From assembly GCF_001889605.1 (NCBI RefSeq), contig NZ_CP018171.1, positions 1,364,001 through 1,428,000 on the forward strand: a DNA stretch of 64,000 nucleotides, read 5' to 3'. Position numbers and translations under genes: made by a program. Under the pieces are notes generated by a model, which searched no databases, was not told where the DNA came from, and was given only the letters and a program-made list of their open reading frames with translations. Position 1 is the stretch's first letter; each line of letters begins with the position of its first letter. Source of the stretch: Aquibium oceanicum. Its GTDB lineage: Bacteria; Pseudomonadota; Alphaproteobacteria; Rhizobiales; Rhizobiaceae. Positions 7,904 through 16,592 of this stretch are shown in pieces.

Positions 7904-8145
7904 TCTTCTCCTGAAGTGCGTTCGCCTGTGGCAATCGGAAACAACCCGTAGCTGAAACCAGGCATTACGATTGGCAGGAGTTTCTCGATAGTTGTGTTTG
8001 CGATGGTTACGCTTGGACGCTTCACAAAAAGTGTTAGCGAGGCATAACTGATGCCCGACTTATGGGACAGACTATACAGAGATGATTTCGCCGCGTAAGC
8101 TACTGTTGCATCACGAATAAGCTCGATATCAGCAGAAATATTCAT
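7900..8145 (-). CDS. small XRE-like DNA-binding protein
   Basis: An 81-residue protein with a Cro/XRE-like helix-turn-helix: YAAKSSLYSLSHKSGISYAS gives helices 2-3 and LTLFVKRPS plays the part of the recognition/turn segment, followed by IEKLLPIVMP. It is translationally coupled to the longer XRE-like gene at 7142-7903. A perfect 6-bp inverted repeat lies 17-33 bases upstream of its start and could be its own operator. Family membership is inferred from pattern only. Confidence 0.6.
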   Translation of the reverse strand: MNISADIELIRDATVAYAAKSSLYSLSHKSGISYASLTLFVKRPSVTIANTTIEKLLPIVMPGFSYGLFPIATGERTSGEE

Positions 8146-8161
8146 CGCTACGCCTCGTTTT

Positions 8162-8178
8162 AATGTCGCGATGACATT
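8162..8178. promoter_or_regulatory. candidate operator upstream of XRE-like gene
   Basis: AATGTC-GCGAT-GACATT is a perfect 6-bp inverted repeat with a 5-base spacer, inside an AT-rich stretch between the XRE-like gene (start 8145) and the SRAP gene. Its position suggests autoregulation; binding is inferred. Confidence 0.4.
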
Positions 8179-8419
8179 TATATTAATTTGACACCAAATT
8201 CAATAATCAAAGCTAATTTTCGCAGGTGCAGGCGCGCGTTAGTGTAATATATGAACAACAAAATGCAAGTAATCGATTTCCTTTTACTCAATGCCAAAGG
8301 ATAGGCGCTGCATGGGACTCCTTTATTTCTTCTACTAGTTACTGGGCGGAAGACCAGCGGATATCTTGGCATTCCGTCGATCACTTGATTTCGTACCAAC
8401 CGGGCTCCACCATGGCGCA

Positions 8420-9148
8420 ATGTGCAACCTCTACAACGTCACCAAGGGACCCCAGGCGATCCTCGAGTTCACGCGGGCGATGATGAACGACGCCGGCAAT
8501 CTCCAGCCTGGGAACATCTATCCGGACTATCCAGCTCCGATTGTTCCAAACGGTTCTTCCGGCCGCGAGCTTGTACGGGCGCGGTGGGGAATGCCCTCGT
8601 CCCAAAAGGCCATCTTTGATGCCACAGCGAAACGGGCGGCCAAGCTCGAACAGAAAGGCAAGGTAGTCGACTTCCAGGAACTGCTGCGGAACGAGCCGGA
8701 TCTAGGCACCACCAACGTGCGGAACCTAAGCTCGAAGCACTGGCGTCCGTGGCAAAGCGTCGAGAGTCGATGTCTCGTGCCGGCAACGTCGTTTTCGGAG
8801 TATGGGAAAGACCGCGATCCCGAGACTGGCCGCCTGCCGCTCTTCTGGTTCGGATTGGAAGAGACCTGTCCGCTCTTCGTTTTCGCCGGAATCTGGACAC
8901 ACTGGAACGGCGTGCGCAAAGCGAAGGAGGGAAGAGTCAGTGCGGATATCTTCGCCTTTCTCACGTGCGAACCAAACGCCATCGTGGCGCCGATCCATCC
9001 AAAGGCGATGCCCGTCATCCTCACAACAGCCGAAGAGATGGACGTGTGGATGCGCGCCCCGTGGGAAGAGGCGAAGGATTTACAACGCCCGCTGCCCGAT
9101 CACATGCTGACAATCGTCCAAAAGCCCGAGAACGCGGATGCAGCCTGA
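8420..9148 (+). CDS. SRAP/HMCES-type DNA-protein crosslink protein (YedK family)
   Basis: A 242-residue SOS-response-associated peptidase (SRAP). Family members cross-link covalently to abasic sites in single-stranded DNA through Cys2 and protect them. The start at 8420 is fixed by the invariant MCNLY beginning, which places Cys at position 2; upstream in-frame codons would bury it. The family's Glu is in PATSFSEYG, and the catalytic His is in [14 protein letters not shown] (usual form H-x-R-M-P, here HPKAMP). Length is normal. It is the first gene of the bacterial cargo segment. No strong ribosome binding site is visible. Its 3' end overlaps a convergent small gene by 49 bases. Confidence 0.9.
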   Translation: MCNLYNVTKGPQAILEFTRAMMNDAGNLQPGNIYPDYPAPIVPNGSSGRELVRARWGMPSSQKAIFDATAKRAAKLEQKGKVVDFQELLRNEPDLGTTNVRNLSSKHWRPWQSVESRCLVPATSFSEYGKDRDPETGRLPLFWFGLEETCPLFVFAGIWTHWNGVRKAKEGRVSADIFAFLTCEPNAIVAPIHPKAMPVILTTAEEMDVWMRAPWEEAKDLQRPLPDHMLTIVQKPENADAA

Positions 9149-9297
9149 CGAACCGCCTGGCTTCTTCTCGCGCTCAAGCCACCGAGCATTCTTTGTCTCG
9201 CATTCACCTCGGTGAGCGCTCTCTGCAAGTGGGCGATGGACTGCTCCAAATATTCCTTGTGACGAAGCAATGCCTCTTGAGAGAAACGCCGTTTCAT
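9100..9297 (-). CDS. small coiled-coil hypothetical protein
   Basis: A 65-residue protein, mostly a charged amphipathic helix ([20 protein letters not shown]) with a basic, Ala-rich tail. The start at 9297 was chosen because GAGGAGAAG lies 6 bases upstream; an in-frame ATG at 9360 exists but would lie almost at the predicted transcription start. The last 49 bases are antisense to the end of the SRAP gene. Unrecognised family. Confidence 0.5.
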   Translation of the reverse strand: MKRRFSQEALLRHKEYLEQSIAHLQRALTEVNARQRMLGGLSARRSQAVRQAASAFSGFWTIVSM

Positions 9298-9368
9298 CGG
9301 CTTCTCCTCGGTGATCTCAAGCACGGTGTCGTCATTGATCGTCTGAAGGCGCTGTCGCATGCGCCTTC

Positions 9369-9397
9369 ATTATACCATTAAATGATTCGCGGTTAAA
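9369..9397 (-). promoter_or_regulatory. sigma70-type promoter for the small gene at 9297
   Basis: On the minus strand TTTAAC and a consensus TATAAT are separated by 17 bases. This is one of the few near-consensus promoters in the accessory region and it points at the small coiled-coil gene. Confidence 0.55.
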
Positions 9398-9419
9398 TGC
9401 GCCTTCTGGTACAGGCGCT

Positions 9420-9905
9420 CTACCAGTCGGTAATTATCCACATTTGACCAGTATAATTGCCGCACGCAGCCATCGTTAAATTGTTATTCCGCCCATCATT
9501 CACGATATCGAGACACTTGTTGCTGCCCGTGAAGTCAGTCTTGAGCTTATGACTACCGTCGTTCATTCTCGAAATCTGCCACATCTGGCCAGAATAATTA
9601 CCACACCTTGCCATCTGGAGTTTATTATTATTGCCATCGTTTACAATATCGAGGCACTTATCAGGTCCGGTAAAACTGGTTCTAAGTCTGTATCTGCCGT
9701 TCCCTGACTGAGTAATCTGCCAATTCTGCCCGCTGTAGTTACCACATTCCGCCATGGTCACTTTGTTGTTCGCGCCGTCATTGACGATGTCGAGGCACTT
9801 ATAGGGGCCGGTAAACTCCGTCATCAAAGTCTCTGCGGACGCTTGAGGTACCCCCATCGCAAGAGCGGTTACGATGAATACAGGAACTAGCTTGTATGCA
9901 GGCAT
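9420..9905 (-). CDS. secreted ricin-B-type lectin with three near-identical repeats
   Basis: A 161-residue protein with a signal peptide (about residues 1-24, cut after QASA). The rest is three successive ~46-residue repeats (about 27-72, 73-118, 119-161). Each has FTGxxKCLDIVNDG, then an NN-K/N-L/V-x-M-A-x-C-G-N-Y segment, and QMW or QNW near the end. This is the beta-trefoil ricin-B/CBM13 pattern, with QxW-like motifs and a Cys pair per repeat, so it probably binds carbohydrate outside the cell or in the periplasm. No catalytic domain is attached. A GGTGGGG site precedes the start. The very even repeats suggest recent internal duplication. Confidence 0.85.
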   Translation of the reverse strand: MPAYKLVPVFIVTALAMGVPQASAETLMTEFTGPYKCLDIVNDGANNKVTMAECGNYSGQNWQITQSGNGRYRLRTSFTGPDKCLDIVNDGNNNKLQMARCGNYSGQMWQISRMNDGSHKLKTDFTGSNKCLDIVNDGRNNNLTMAACGNYTGQMWIITDW

Positions 9906-10406
9906 TTCAGTCTACCCCACCAAATACGAACGTTTGCGCCCTTCCGCCAACAGCATGAACACGCTGATAATGGCACTTTAGGGAACGCAAATCGCGAAGT
10001 CGAGCGCCTCAAGAGCGGAAAGTGGAACAGAAATCACAATTCTTGCCACTAGGAATATGTCGCATGTCCCCAAGCGCCCTCGTTTCCGCCTGCACCCGCG
10101 TACACATACCGTGGGAAGGACGTGCTCGGCGCGGCGAGCGTGTCGCTCGTCGCGACTTATCAGCGTCGAAGGCGTTGAGGTTCAGCAGCGTCTCCTGTCG
10201 TCGACGATCACCTCCTTGCTGCGGAGCTGGTTCTGCAGATACTCGATAATGCCGATTGATTTCAGCGTCGCAAACCGCACCTCATACTCAACCGGCATTC
10301 CCCATTTGGATCACTTTTAGGCATGGTAGTAGCACCCAAGGCGGTCCGCCAAGCCTTCTGTCGGCTTTGGCTCGCTCCGGCCGCTGTAAATTGGTGCGAG
10401 GTGGTG
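9906..10406. other. no intact gene; degenerate DNA
   Basis: Between the lectin gene and the IS1380 remnant there are only short frames without ribosome binding sites. The part from about 10250 on may be the degraded 3' end of the IS1380 element. Nothing else is recognised. Confidence 0.35.
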
Positions 10407-10874
10407 CTAAATCGGTCGTTTTGGCACCCAGAGACGTGATTTTAACCATGCGCCGGACACAGCTTTCCCGTCGCCAGCGTTGGATATCGCGGATTTGGCT
10501 GCGGACCCGGTCGCAGGTAATTGGCGAGGTTGTAGGCCAGCGCGTGAAGGTGAAAACGGACTTCGTTCGCCGCAAAGCGCATGCACGAGAGCCGCGTTGT
10601 AGGCGTCGTTGACGTCTTCATAGCCGGCGAAGCGCGAGAAGATCGATTGCCGCAGGAGTGCAGCGAGATCGTGACGGCCGTTCTTCCCGGTGCGTGGATC
10701 GGCGAGAAGATCAGTCGCCAGCCCGGTGAGGCCGAGGGCATCATCGAGGTCGCGGTGAAGTAGCAGACCACCATCGGAACTGATTGAAGAGCAGCAGAAC
10801 GCCAACTTCACCGTAAGGTCAAACTTGAGCCGCAACGGGCCGGATTCTGCATCACCCGTCGCGTTCACCGCCAA
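10407..10874 (-). pseudogene. IS1380-family transposase remnant
   Basis: The N-terminal part is clear: RELD-like GLLLHRDLDDALGLTGLA, then LADPRTGKNGRHDLAALLRQ and FSRFAGYEDVNDA are typical of IS1380 transposases. The catalytic middle is deleted, and the frame joins a C-terminal piece (HLHALAYNLANYLRP) only after a frameshift. Length is far below the family's ~450 residues. The neighbouring DNA down to about 10290 also looks degenerate. Not functional. Confidence 0.8.
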
Positions 10875-11226
10875 GTCCCCGCTCCATCATGTCTAACTCA
10901 TTGTATTCGTGAGGATATCATGCTTCGGCGGGCAGCGAAATCGGGTCCTATCTGGGATATCCGGGTTTGTAGGAATGGGCCGCATTGCCACGTGCGTTAA
11001 TCATATGAATGTTGGTGTACTGGGCCACAGACTCATGATCGCGTGGCCATACGCGGATTGTAACGAGTTTACACAGCGCCATTTGGCTGCCGACCCCATT
11101 CAACCTCGAACCAATAGCGTCAATGCCATAACGGAGTCATTCCTCGTATCAGACTCAAAGCTCCTTTGATAATGGATCCTTCGTAGATGACGCGGCAGCA
11201 AAATCGACCAAAGCTGACTCAGTGGG
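10875..11226. other. no gene recognised
   Basis: This stretch between the IS1380 remnant and the GAF kinase holds only a weak plus-strand frame (10909-11169) without ribosome binding site or coding character. No repeat or hairpin stood out. Confidence 0.35.
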
Positions 11227-12342
11227 TCAAGCGGGGAAAGTCACTGTGACACAGGAACCGGACCCGGAAGGCGATCGGCCTGCCACAATCCGCCCGCCCA
11301 ACTGGCTGGCGAGGACCGCTACCACTTTTGTTCCCAGCCCTCCTCCAAAGGTTGGGTCGTAGCATGACGGAAGACCGCTACCCTCGTCGCATACGCTGAT
11401 CTCGTGCGTCTCAGACATGATCCTGAAAGAGACATCGATCCGTCCATCGCCATGCTTGGCAGCGTTGGTGACGAGTTCGTTGACGATGAGACCGATCGGT
11501 TGAATGCGGGTTGTCGCGACCTCGCCTTCGTCGCCACCGACAGCGACGGTCTTTCCCACAATGTCCGACAGGTCCGCGCACATCCGTCGCAGGAAGGTGA
11601 TGCATGAGGTCGATTCAGCCGCCTCGTCTGACTGGAAATGTCGATGCACACGCGCAACTGCCCCCACGCGGTTGGCCGCAATCTTCAGCTGTTCTGCAGT
11701 GGCGTCCGCAAGATGGTTTTCACGGCTCTGTAGGGTTAGCATGCTCGAGACGAATTGCAGGCTGTTCATGACGCGGTGATCAATTTCGCGCGCCAGGATC
11801 TCCGCTCTCGCAACGGCTTGTCGCGCGGAAAGCCGCAGTTCCATCTGATCCATGACAACGGATGCTAGGTCCTTGAGGTCTTCTACTTGAGCATCGTCAA
11901 TGGATCGAGGAGTTTTGTCGATGACGCAGAGGGTACCGAGATTAAATCCGTCACTAGTCGTCAGTGGTACCCCTGCATAAAAGCGCAACCCGAAATCCCC
12001 CGCGACGAGTGGGTTGGTGAGAGAGCGGGGATCGACGCTCGCATCCGCTAGAATATGCGGGTCGGGCGACAGAATGGCTGACGCACATAGACCCGGCTCG
12101 CGGTCGATCTGCTCCACAGAAAGGCCATGACGCGATTTGAACCAGATGCGGTCATGGTCGACGATACTGATGATCGCAATCGGCGCATCGAAGCGGCGAG
12201 CCGCTATCGCTGTTACACGGTCGAACGCGCCGTCTGGTGGCGTGTCGAGAATATCGTAGCGCCGCACAGCGGCCATACGTTGGGTTTCGTTCTCAGGAAT
12301 GATGCTTCGTGTAAGAGCGTTCAAAATTGAGAGATTTCCCAA
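11227..12342 (-). CDS. GAF-domain HisKA_2 sensor histidine kinase
   Basis: A 371-residue soluble kinase. Residues ~25-175 form a GAF domain (RYDILDTPPDGAFDRVTAIA, then IVDHDRIWFKSRHG and GFNLGTLCVID). Residues ~185-260 form a HisKA_2 dimerisation domain with the phospho-acceptor in EIDHRVMNSLQFV. A HATPase domain follows with N-box LIVNELVTNAAKHG and a G-box DEGSGLP. Proteins of this type phosphorylate PhyR-like or single-domain regulators; none is encoded here. The start is TTG at 12342 with AAAGG 6 bases upstream; an ATG (MAAVRRYDIL) lies about 22 codons in and would cut the GAF fold. It is divergent from a second kinase. Confidence 0.88.
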   Translation of the reverse strand: MGNLSILNALTRSIIPENETQRMAAVRRYDILDTPPDGAFDRVTAIAARRFDAPIAIISIVDHDRIWFKSRHGLSVEQIDREPGLCASAILSPDPHILADASVDPRSLTNPLVAGDFGLRFYAGVPLTTSDGFNLGTLCVIDKTPRSIDDAQVEDLKDLASVVMDQMELRLSARQAVARAEILAREIDHRVMNSLQFVSSMLTLQSRENHLADATAEQLKIAANRVGAVARVHRHFQSDEAAESTSCITFLRRMCADLSDIVGKTVAVGGDEGEVATTRIQPIGLIVNELVTNAAKHGDGRIDVSFRIMSETHEISVCDEGSGLPSCYDPTFGGGLGTKVVAVLASQLGGRIVAGRSPSGSGSCVTVTFPA

Positions 12343-12901
12343 CGTGGCCTTTAAGTGTCGAGCGGCATACTATTACCCCGCGACAGGTTTGTCGACATGA
12401 GGCTTGCTCTCGCCGCTGTGCCTACCGGCTGCCTTTTTGCCGCGCCCGACAAAAGTGCCAGGACGACTTCCTAACCGATTCACTCATTCAACTTTTGGGC
12501 TCTACGGCCTAGGGGCGAGAGTGCGCAGATCGAGCCTAGAGCCGAGCCGCGAAACGGGGAAATAGTAAGATAATGCAGGGAGTATGGAACAGCAGCTTGG
12601 TCCCCAATCCGGATCATTGAACTTCCACGTGAACTCTAACCGCACTGTGCGCAACCTTCTGAGCGTCTGCGCCCCGGAAGCGCCCTCGATGGCTTGATGT
12701 TTCTCCAACGCGCTTCCGGATGGTTCTAGTTACACGGACATCGATTTTCCCATCAATCGGATCGGCGGAATCGGTCGCCACGAGCGGCCCCTGGGCGGCG
12801 TGACTTCGGTCATCGACACACCTTCCGAACATCCCGTGCTTCTGCCATGATTGCTATTGGCGCGGGCATGGGGGCAAATGTTTCAATGAGGAAACAGTTA
12901 G
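12343..12901. other. 559-bp divergent intergenic region
   Basis: It separates two divergent kinase genes. I searched by eye for small genes and for GGAAC/CGTT (EcfG-type) promoters and found no properly spaced pair. No hairpin or small RNA signal is clear. It presumably holds both kinase promoters. Confidence 0.4.
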
Positions 12902-14911
12902 TTGAATGACAGCGATCTGACGGGTTCACAGCGCTTGGCGGCCTCATCCGCAGCCGATTCGCCACGTCATCCATCCGTGCGCAATAAAAGTCGGTGGATG
13001 ACTTGGAGCTTTGCCGCCCGCAGACCAAGCGTTCCCGCGCTTGCCTTTGCATATGTGACTTACATAGTGGCCGCTGCGTTTGGTCGCTGGTTGATGGTGA
13101 TCCCCGGGATTCCGATCACTGTTTGGCCGCCCAACGGCGTGATCCTCGCCATGTTGCTGACGCAGCCGCGGCAGACCTGGCCCTGGTGGATTCTCATCGG
13201 AGCCGCGGGTGAACTTACCGGCAATGTGATTTGGTTCCAAAACCCGCCTCTGTGGGCGCTTGGCTATGTTGCTGCGAATGCCGCCGCGGTCACTTCTGCT
13301 GCATTCGTCCTCGCACCCTACGTCCAGGCACCGATCCGACGGGTCGCCACGTTGCCACAAATACTGGCCTTCATCGTCATCGGGGTTCTGGCGGCGCCGG
13401 TCATCAGCGCGACACTCGGCAGTGCGGTCAGCGCGCTGGCTGGGAATAACCCGTTCACTACAACCTGGCCGATCTGGTGGCTCGGCGACGCTACCGGATT
13501 CCTGATCGCCACGCCGCTGGTCATCTCGACCGTGAACGTCTGGCGGGAAAGGGCTTGGCCAACGGGAGCGCAGCTACTAGAGGGCGCCGCCATCGCCCTG
13601 CTCCTAACAGCCATCAGCGTGTGGGAAATCGCCACCGGTGCCACATTCGCTTTCCTGTTGCTGGTGCCTGTTCTTTGGGCGGCGCTTCGATTTGAAGTCC
13701 GCGGCGCTGCATTTTCGGTGCTTGGAGTTGCGATTGCGATCGGTTTCTATGCGCAAAGCATCGATCCTGCGCAGGTATCTGCCGCCACTGCGGCACTGCT
13801 GCATCTCAAGATGCAGGCACTGACACTTGTCGCCGCGTCGACCGGGCTCATCGTTGCTACCGTCATCCGACAACAGCGTCAGGCGGCAGTGGATTTGGCC
13901 CGCGCTAATGCCGAACTAGAGGCCCGCGTCGCTGAACGTACTCGAGCCATCGAGATCGCCGAGCAACGCTTCAAGGCAACGTTCCAGAATGCGGGCGTCG
14001 GCATCAGCATCGTCGGAGGCGACAGCATGCTCCTTCGTGTCAACGACCGTCTGGCACAAATGCTCGACTACGACGTCGACGAGATGGAGGGCCATCCGCT
14101 CGACCAGTTCACCCACCCGGACGACCTTTCGCTTGGCGAGGCGGCCTGGAGCCGGCTAAAGTCCGGCGCAGCGGACGATTATGAACTCGAGAAGCGATAT
14201 ATCCGCAAGGACGGTTCGACCGTCTGGGGCCATACGACGGTCAGCTGTGTTCGCGACCCCGACGGCAGGATCGCCTATCTCATCAAGATCATTCAGGACA
14301 TTACTGCGCGCAAGCGTTCGGACGAGGCACGCCAGTTGCTCATGCGCGAGGTCAACCACCGCAGCAAAAATCTGCTCACGATCGTTCTAGTCATTGCGCG
14401 CCAGATGGCCGCGCGATCGCCTCAGGACTTCGTCAGGGTTTTCAGCGAAAGACTACAATCCCTTGCGGCGAACCAGGATCTGTTGGTGCAGAGCGAGTGG
14501 CAGTACATTGACCTCACCGATCTCGTTCGCACCCAGCTTGAGCATTTCGGCACCGTTGGCGACCGCATCATCCTGTCCGGCCAGTCGGTGATGATACCAC
14601 CCTCCGCCGCGCAGGCGCTAAGCATGGCTTTGCATGAGTTGGCAACGAATGCTGCCAAATATGGCAGTCTCAGCAACGAGACGGGCCGTGTTGAAATTGC
14701 TTGGAACATCAGCGAGGATACTTTCTGCATCTCTTGGCGCGAGACGGGCGGACCAGAGGTGGCCGCCCCCAGATCCGTCGGATTTGGCAGTGTAGTGTTA
14801 GACAAGATGACTGCATCGTCGCTGTCGGGGAAAGTCACAATCGACTACGCACCAGAGGGCATCGTCTGGCAGTTGCGGTGCCCGCTCTCGGCCATCCAGC
14901 CCAAGCGCTAA
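12902..14911 (+). CDS. MASE1-PAS-HWE membrane sensor histidine kinase
   Basis: A 669-residue inner-membrane kinase. Residues ~45-320 are a MASE1 sensory domain with about eight membrane segments (WPPNGVILAMLL and WWLGDATGFLIATPLVI are characteristic). A short coiled coil follows (ARANAELEARVAERTRAIE), then a PAS/PAC domain (FKATFQNAGVGISIVGGD to IKIIQDITARKRSDEA). The kinase core is HWE type: phospho-acceptor in REVNHRSKNLLTIV, N-box ALHELATNAAKYGSL, and the W-x-E segment in ISWRETGGP. The start is TTG at 12902 with GAGGAA 9 bases upstream. No cognate regulator is adjacent, so it probably feeds a general-stress or distant regulator. Confidence 0.9.
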   Translation: MNDSDLTGSQRLAASSAADSPRHPSVRNKSRWMTWSFAARRPSVPALAFAYVTYIVAAAFGRWLMVIPGIPITVWPPNGVILAMLLTQPRQTWPWWILIGAAGELTGNVIWFQNPPLWALGYVAANAAAVTSAAFVLAPYVQAPIRRVATLPQILAFIVIGVLAAPVISATLGSAVSALAGNNPFTTTWPIWWLGDATGFLIATPLVISTVNVWRERAWPTGAQLLEGAAIALLLTAISVWEIATGATFAFLLLVPVLWAALRFEVRGAAFSVLGVAIAIGFYAQSIDPAQVSAATAALLHLKMQALTLVAASTGLIVATVIRQQRQAAVDLARANAELEARVAERTRAIEIAEQRFKATFQNAGVGISIVGGDSMLLRVNDRLAQMLDYDVDEMEGHPLDQFTHPDDLSLGEAAWSRLKSGAADDYELEKRYIRKDGSTVWGHTTVSCVRDPDGRIAYLIKIIQDITARKRSDEARQLLMREVNHRSKNLLTIVLVIARQMAARSPQDFVRVFSERLQSLAANQDLLVQSEWQYIDLTDLVRTQLEHFGTVGDRIILSGQSVMIPPSAAQALSMALHELATNAAKYGSLSNETGRVEIAWNISEDTFCISWRETGGPEVAAPRSVGFGSVVLDKMTASSLSGKVTIDYAPEGIVWQLRCPLSAIQPKR

Positions 14912-15593
14912 GTATGGATCACCCCTGCACTAATAACAGTCATAACAGTGCGGGAACAGCGGATCAATTCCGGAGTAGTCCGAGGAGGGCGGGCACTACC
15001 CGAACCTGCTGGGTCGTTATCTTGCTAACAGCGAAGGCATGCTACTCAACCAGGACAACAGGGTAAATGGCCAGGTTGCCGCGCTGGACGTAATCTCGCA
15101 CACATCGGCGCTCGGCGACGCTACGTCGGACTGGTACAAGCAGAGGTTCAACTGCTGCATGTAGATCGGCAAAGACGTTAGCGGCGCCCCGCTGGAATAG
15201 GGGTCTAATCGACGGGATCGACCGCTACGCGGCGCTCGCGATCTAACCGGCGGCGGGCGGCGTCGATAGCGCGGCGTGCAGAATGAGATGCGCTGGAGGT
15301 GGTGCTGGGGATCGTAGCGAACCCATCGGTGCGCGCCTAGCCGATCACGATCCAGCTGATGAACCTAGCACGGAAACGCGCACCATCTATCGGCGAAGAA
15401 CGCATGGCCACTGCCAGTTCTGGTTGTGCAATCGCGACACACGATCATCGGCTTGTTGCTTCTCGATCCTGTCGGAGTGAGATAGCATGGAAGTCTTCAT
15501 AGAAGTAACCCGTGAAGGAAGCGTGGGCGACGGCACGCAAAATTGGAACGGAAAGCGCTTTATTTGACGGCGGACACGGAAGAAGGGCCAGTC
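14912..15593. other. decayed DNA without intact gene
   Basis: One plus-strand frame (about 14979-15164) reads as real protein, for example GGHYPNLLGRYLANSEGMLL and SALGDATSDWYKQRF. It has no start with a ribosome binding site and ends early; a neighbouring piece reads VSGAPLE before a stop. I take this as the remains of a larger gene that I cannot name. The rest, to the DUF6636 gene, holds nothing recognised. Confidence 0.4.
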
Positions 15594-16019
15594 TTAGTAT
15601 ACGAGTTGCTCTCCCCGACTGAGCGCGAACCCGCTGCCGCGAGTGTTCTGGCATTCCAGCCCCGTGGTTTCCGAATAGCAAACGAGGTAGTCGCCGATAA
15701 GAAGACGCTCGCCGTACTTTAGAACCTGGGAATCCGGATTGACAATCGTATCGCCTGCGCAAGCCAGTTTGGCGGCTTCCGCCGCGCCCACAAAGAAAGT
15801 CTGCCCCCAGTCTAGATCGCAATCTTGAGGTCTTCTGGTAAAGCTCTGCTGATCGACCTCCAGGATGTCGCAGCGCACGCCGCCTTCTTCGGGATCGTCG
15901 TCCGCCTCGCAATGGATGTTCCCCGAAGGCGACTGAAATTCGAACCTCTCGGCCGAGGCGGGCGCGGTGAACATGGTCGCAGCAGTCAGTAAAATCAAAG
16001 TGGCCGGTGAGCGCGACAT
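15594..16019 (-). CDS. DUF6636-type secreted protein
   Basis: A 141-residue protein with an N-terminal signal peptide (LILLTAATMFTAPASA, cut near residue 23). The mature part has the DUF6636 pattern: FQSPSGNIHCEADDD, CDILEVDQQSF, DCDLDWGQTFFV, and a final GLECQNTRGSGFALSRGEQ. Cysteines at regular places suggest disulfides in the periplasm or outside. The biological role of the family is not known. It is the first of two small secreted-protein genes in the same orientation, separated by a strong hairpin. Confidence 0.8.
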   Translation of the reverse strand: MSRSPATLILLTAATMFTAPASAERFEFQSPSGNIHCEADDDPEEGGVRCDILEVDQQSFTRRPQDCDLDWGQTFFVGAAEAAKLACAGDTIVNPDSQVLKYGERLLIGDYLVCYSETTGLECQNTRGSGFALSRGEQLVY

Positions 16020-16049
16020 CGTAACTCCAAAGCCGGTGTGGTAATGAGA

Positions 16050-16073
16050 GCGAAGGGCCGCAGGGCCCTTCGC
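16050..16073. terminator. strong hairpin between two secreted-protein genes
   Basis: GCGAAGGGCC-GCAG-GGCCCTTCGC is a perfect 10-bp stem with a 4-base loop, 34 bases beyond the stop of the crystallin-like gene on the minus strand. There is no T-run after it, so it may stabilise the mRNA 3' end or separate the two transcripts rather than act as a classic terminator. Confidence 0.55.
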
Positions 16074-16106
16074 AAAGCCGCTCCGCGGCCGGCGCGACCG
16101 TATCGA

Positions 16107-16463
16107 CTACTGCCGGCAGAGTACGACGGAAGCCTCATCGTTGAAATCCGGCAACGAATTCACGCCACGATTGCCCTGGACAGTCTTTACTGCCCCGCTG
16201 CCGTCGTCGTGCTGCTTCAGGATCGCAGTTGAATTGTGGTTGAGCCGCACGGAGGAGATACGATCGTTCCACCCCTCCAGGACCTTCGCGTTCAGACCTT
16301 CGCAACCCGCGGTGCTGTTGCGGGAAAGCACGGCGCACTCGCCGTCCTTCAGCGCGAATACGGCGCCCTGGAGGTCGTTATGCTCGAAAAAATCACAACC
16401 CGCCTGGGCCATAGTGCCCGACCCCACGAGCGCGACGGCGGCAGCGGCAAAAATCATCTTCAT
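16107..16463 (-). CDS. secreted beta/gamma-crystallin-like protein
   Basis: A 118-residue protein. The start at 16463 follows GGGAG; upstream in-frame ATGs lack a site. It has a signal peptide (MKMIFAAAAVALVGSG to MAQA). The mature region fits a beta/gamma-crystallin-like fold: CDFFEHNDLQGAVFALKDGE and then WNDRISSVRL. NDRISS matches the family's calcium-binding motif (N/D-N/D-x-x-S/T-S) exactly; a second, weaker one is NDEASV near the end. Four to five cysteines may form disulfides. Calcium binding is inferred. It may alternatively be grouped with peptidase-inhibitor-like I36 proteins. Confidence 0.65.
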   Translation of the reverse strand: MKMIFAAAAVALVGSGTMAQAGCDFFEHNDLQGAVFALKDGECAVLSRNSTAGCEGLNAKVLEGWNDRISSVRLNHNSTAILKQHDDGSGAVKTVQGNRGVNSLPDFNDEASVVLCRQ

Positions 16464-16592
16464 GATGTAGTCTCCCAGTCTTTTCATCAAGGCTACAGAA
16501 TGCAACCCCTCCACATATGAGGCATCAAATGATTAGCCTCGATACATGTATGCGGTCACAAACATGAACGCGACATGAATGGAAAGAATGCG

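Noticed and set aside
8178-8483. Short frames on both strands between the XRE-like and SRAP genes
   Set aside because: AT-rich control DNA; frames lack ribosome binding sites, and the SRAP start is fixed by Cys2.
12502-12832. Small minus-strand frames in the kinase intergenic region
   Set aside because: Overlapping, arginine-rich and without start signals; not coding in character.
12343-12901. EcfG-type promoter (GGAAC-N16/17-CGTT) for the kinases
   Set aside because: GGAAC occurs at about 12586, but no CGTT lies at the required distance.
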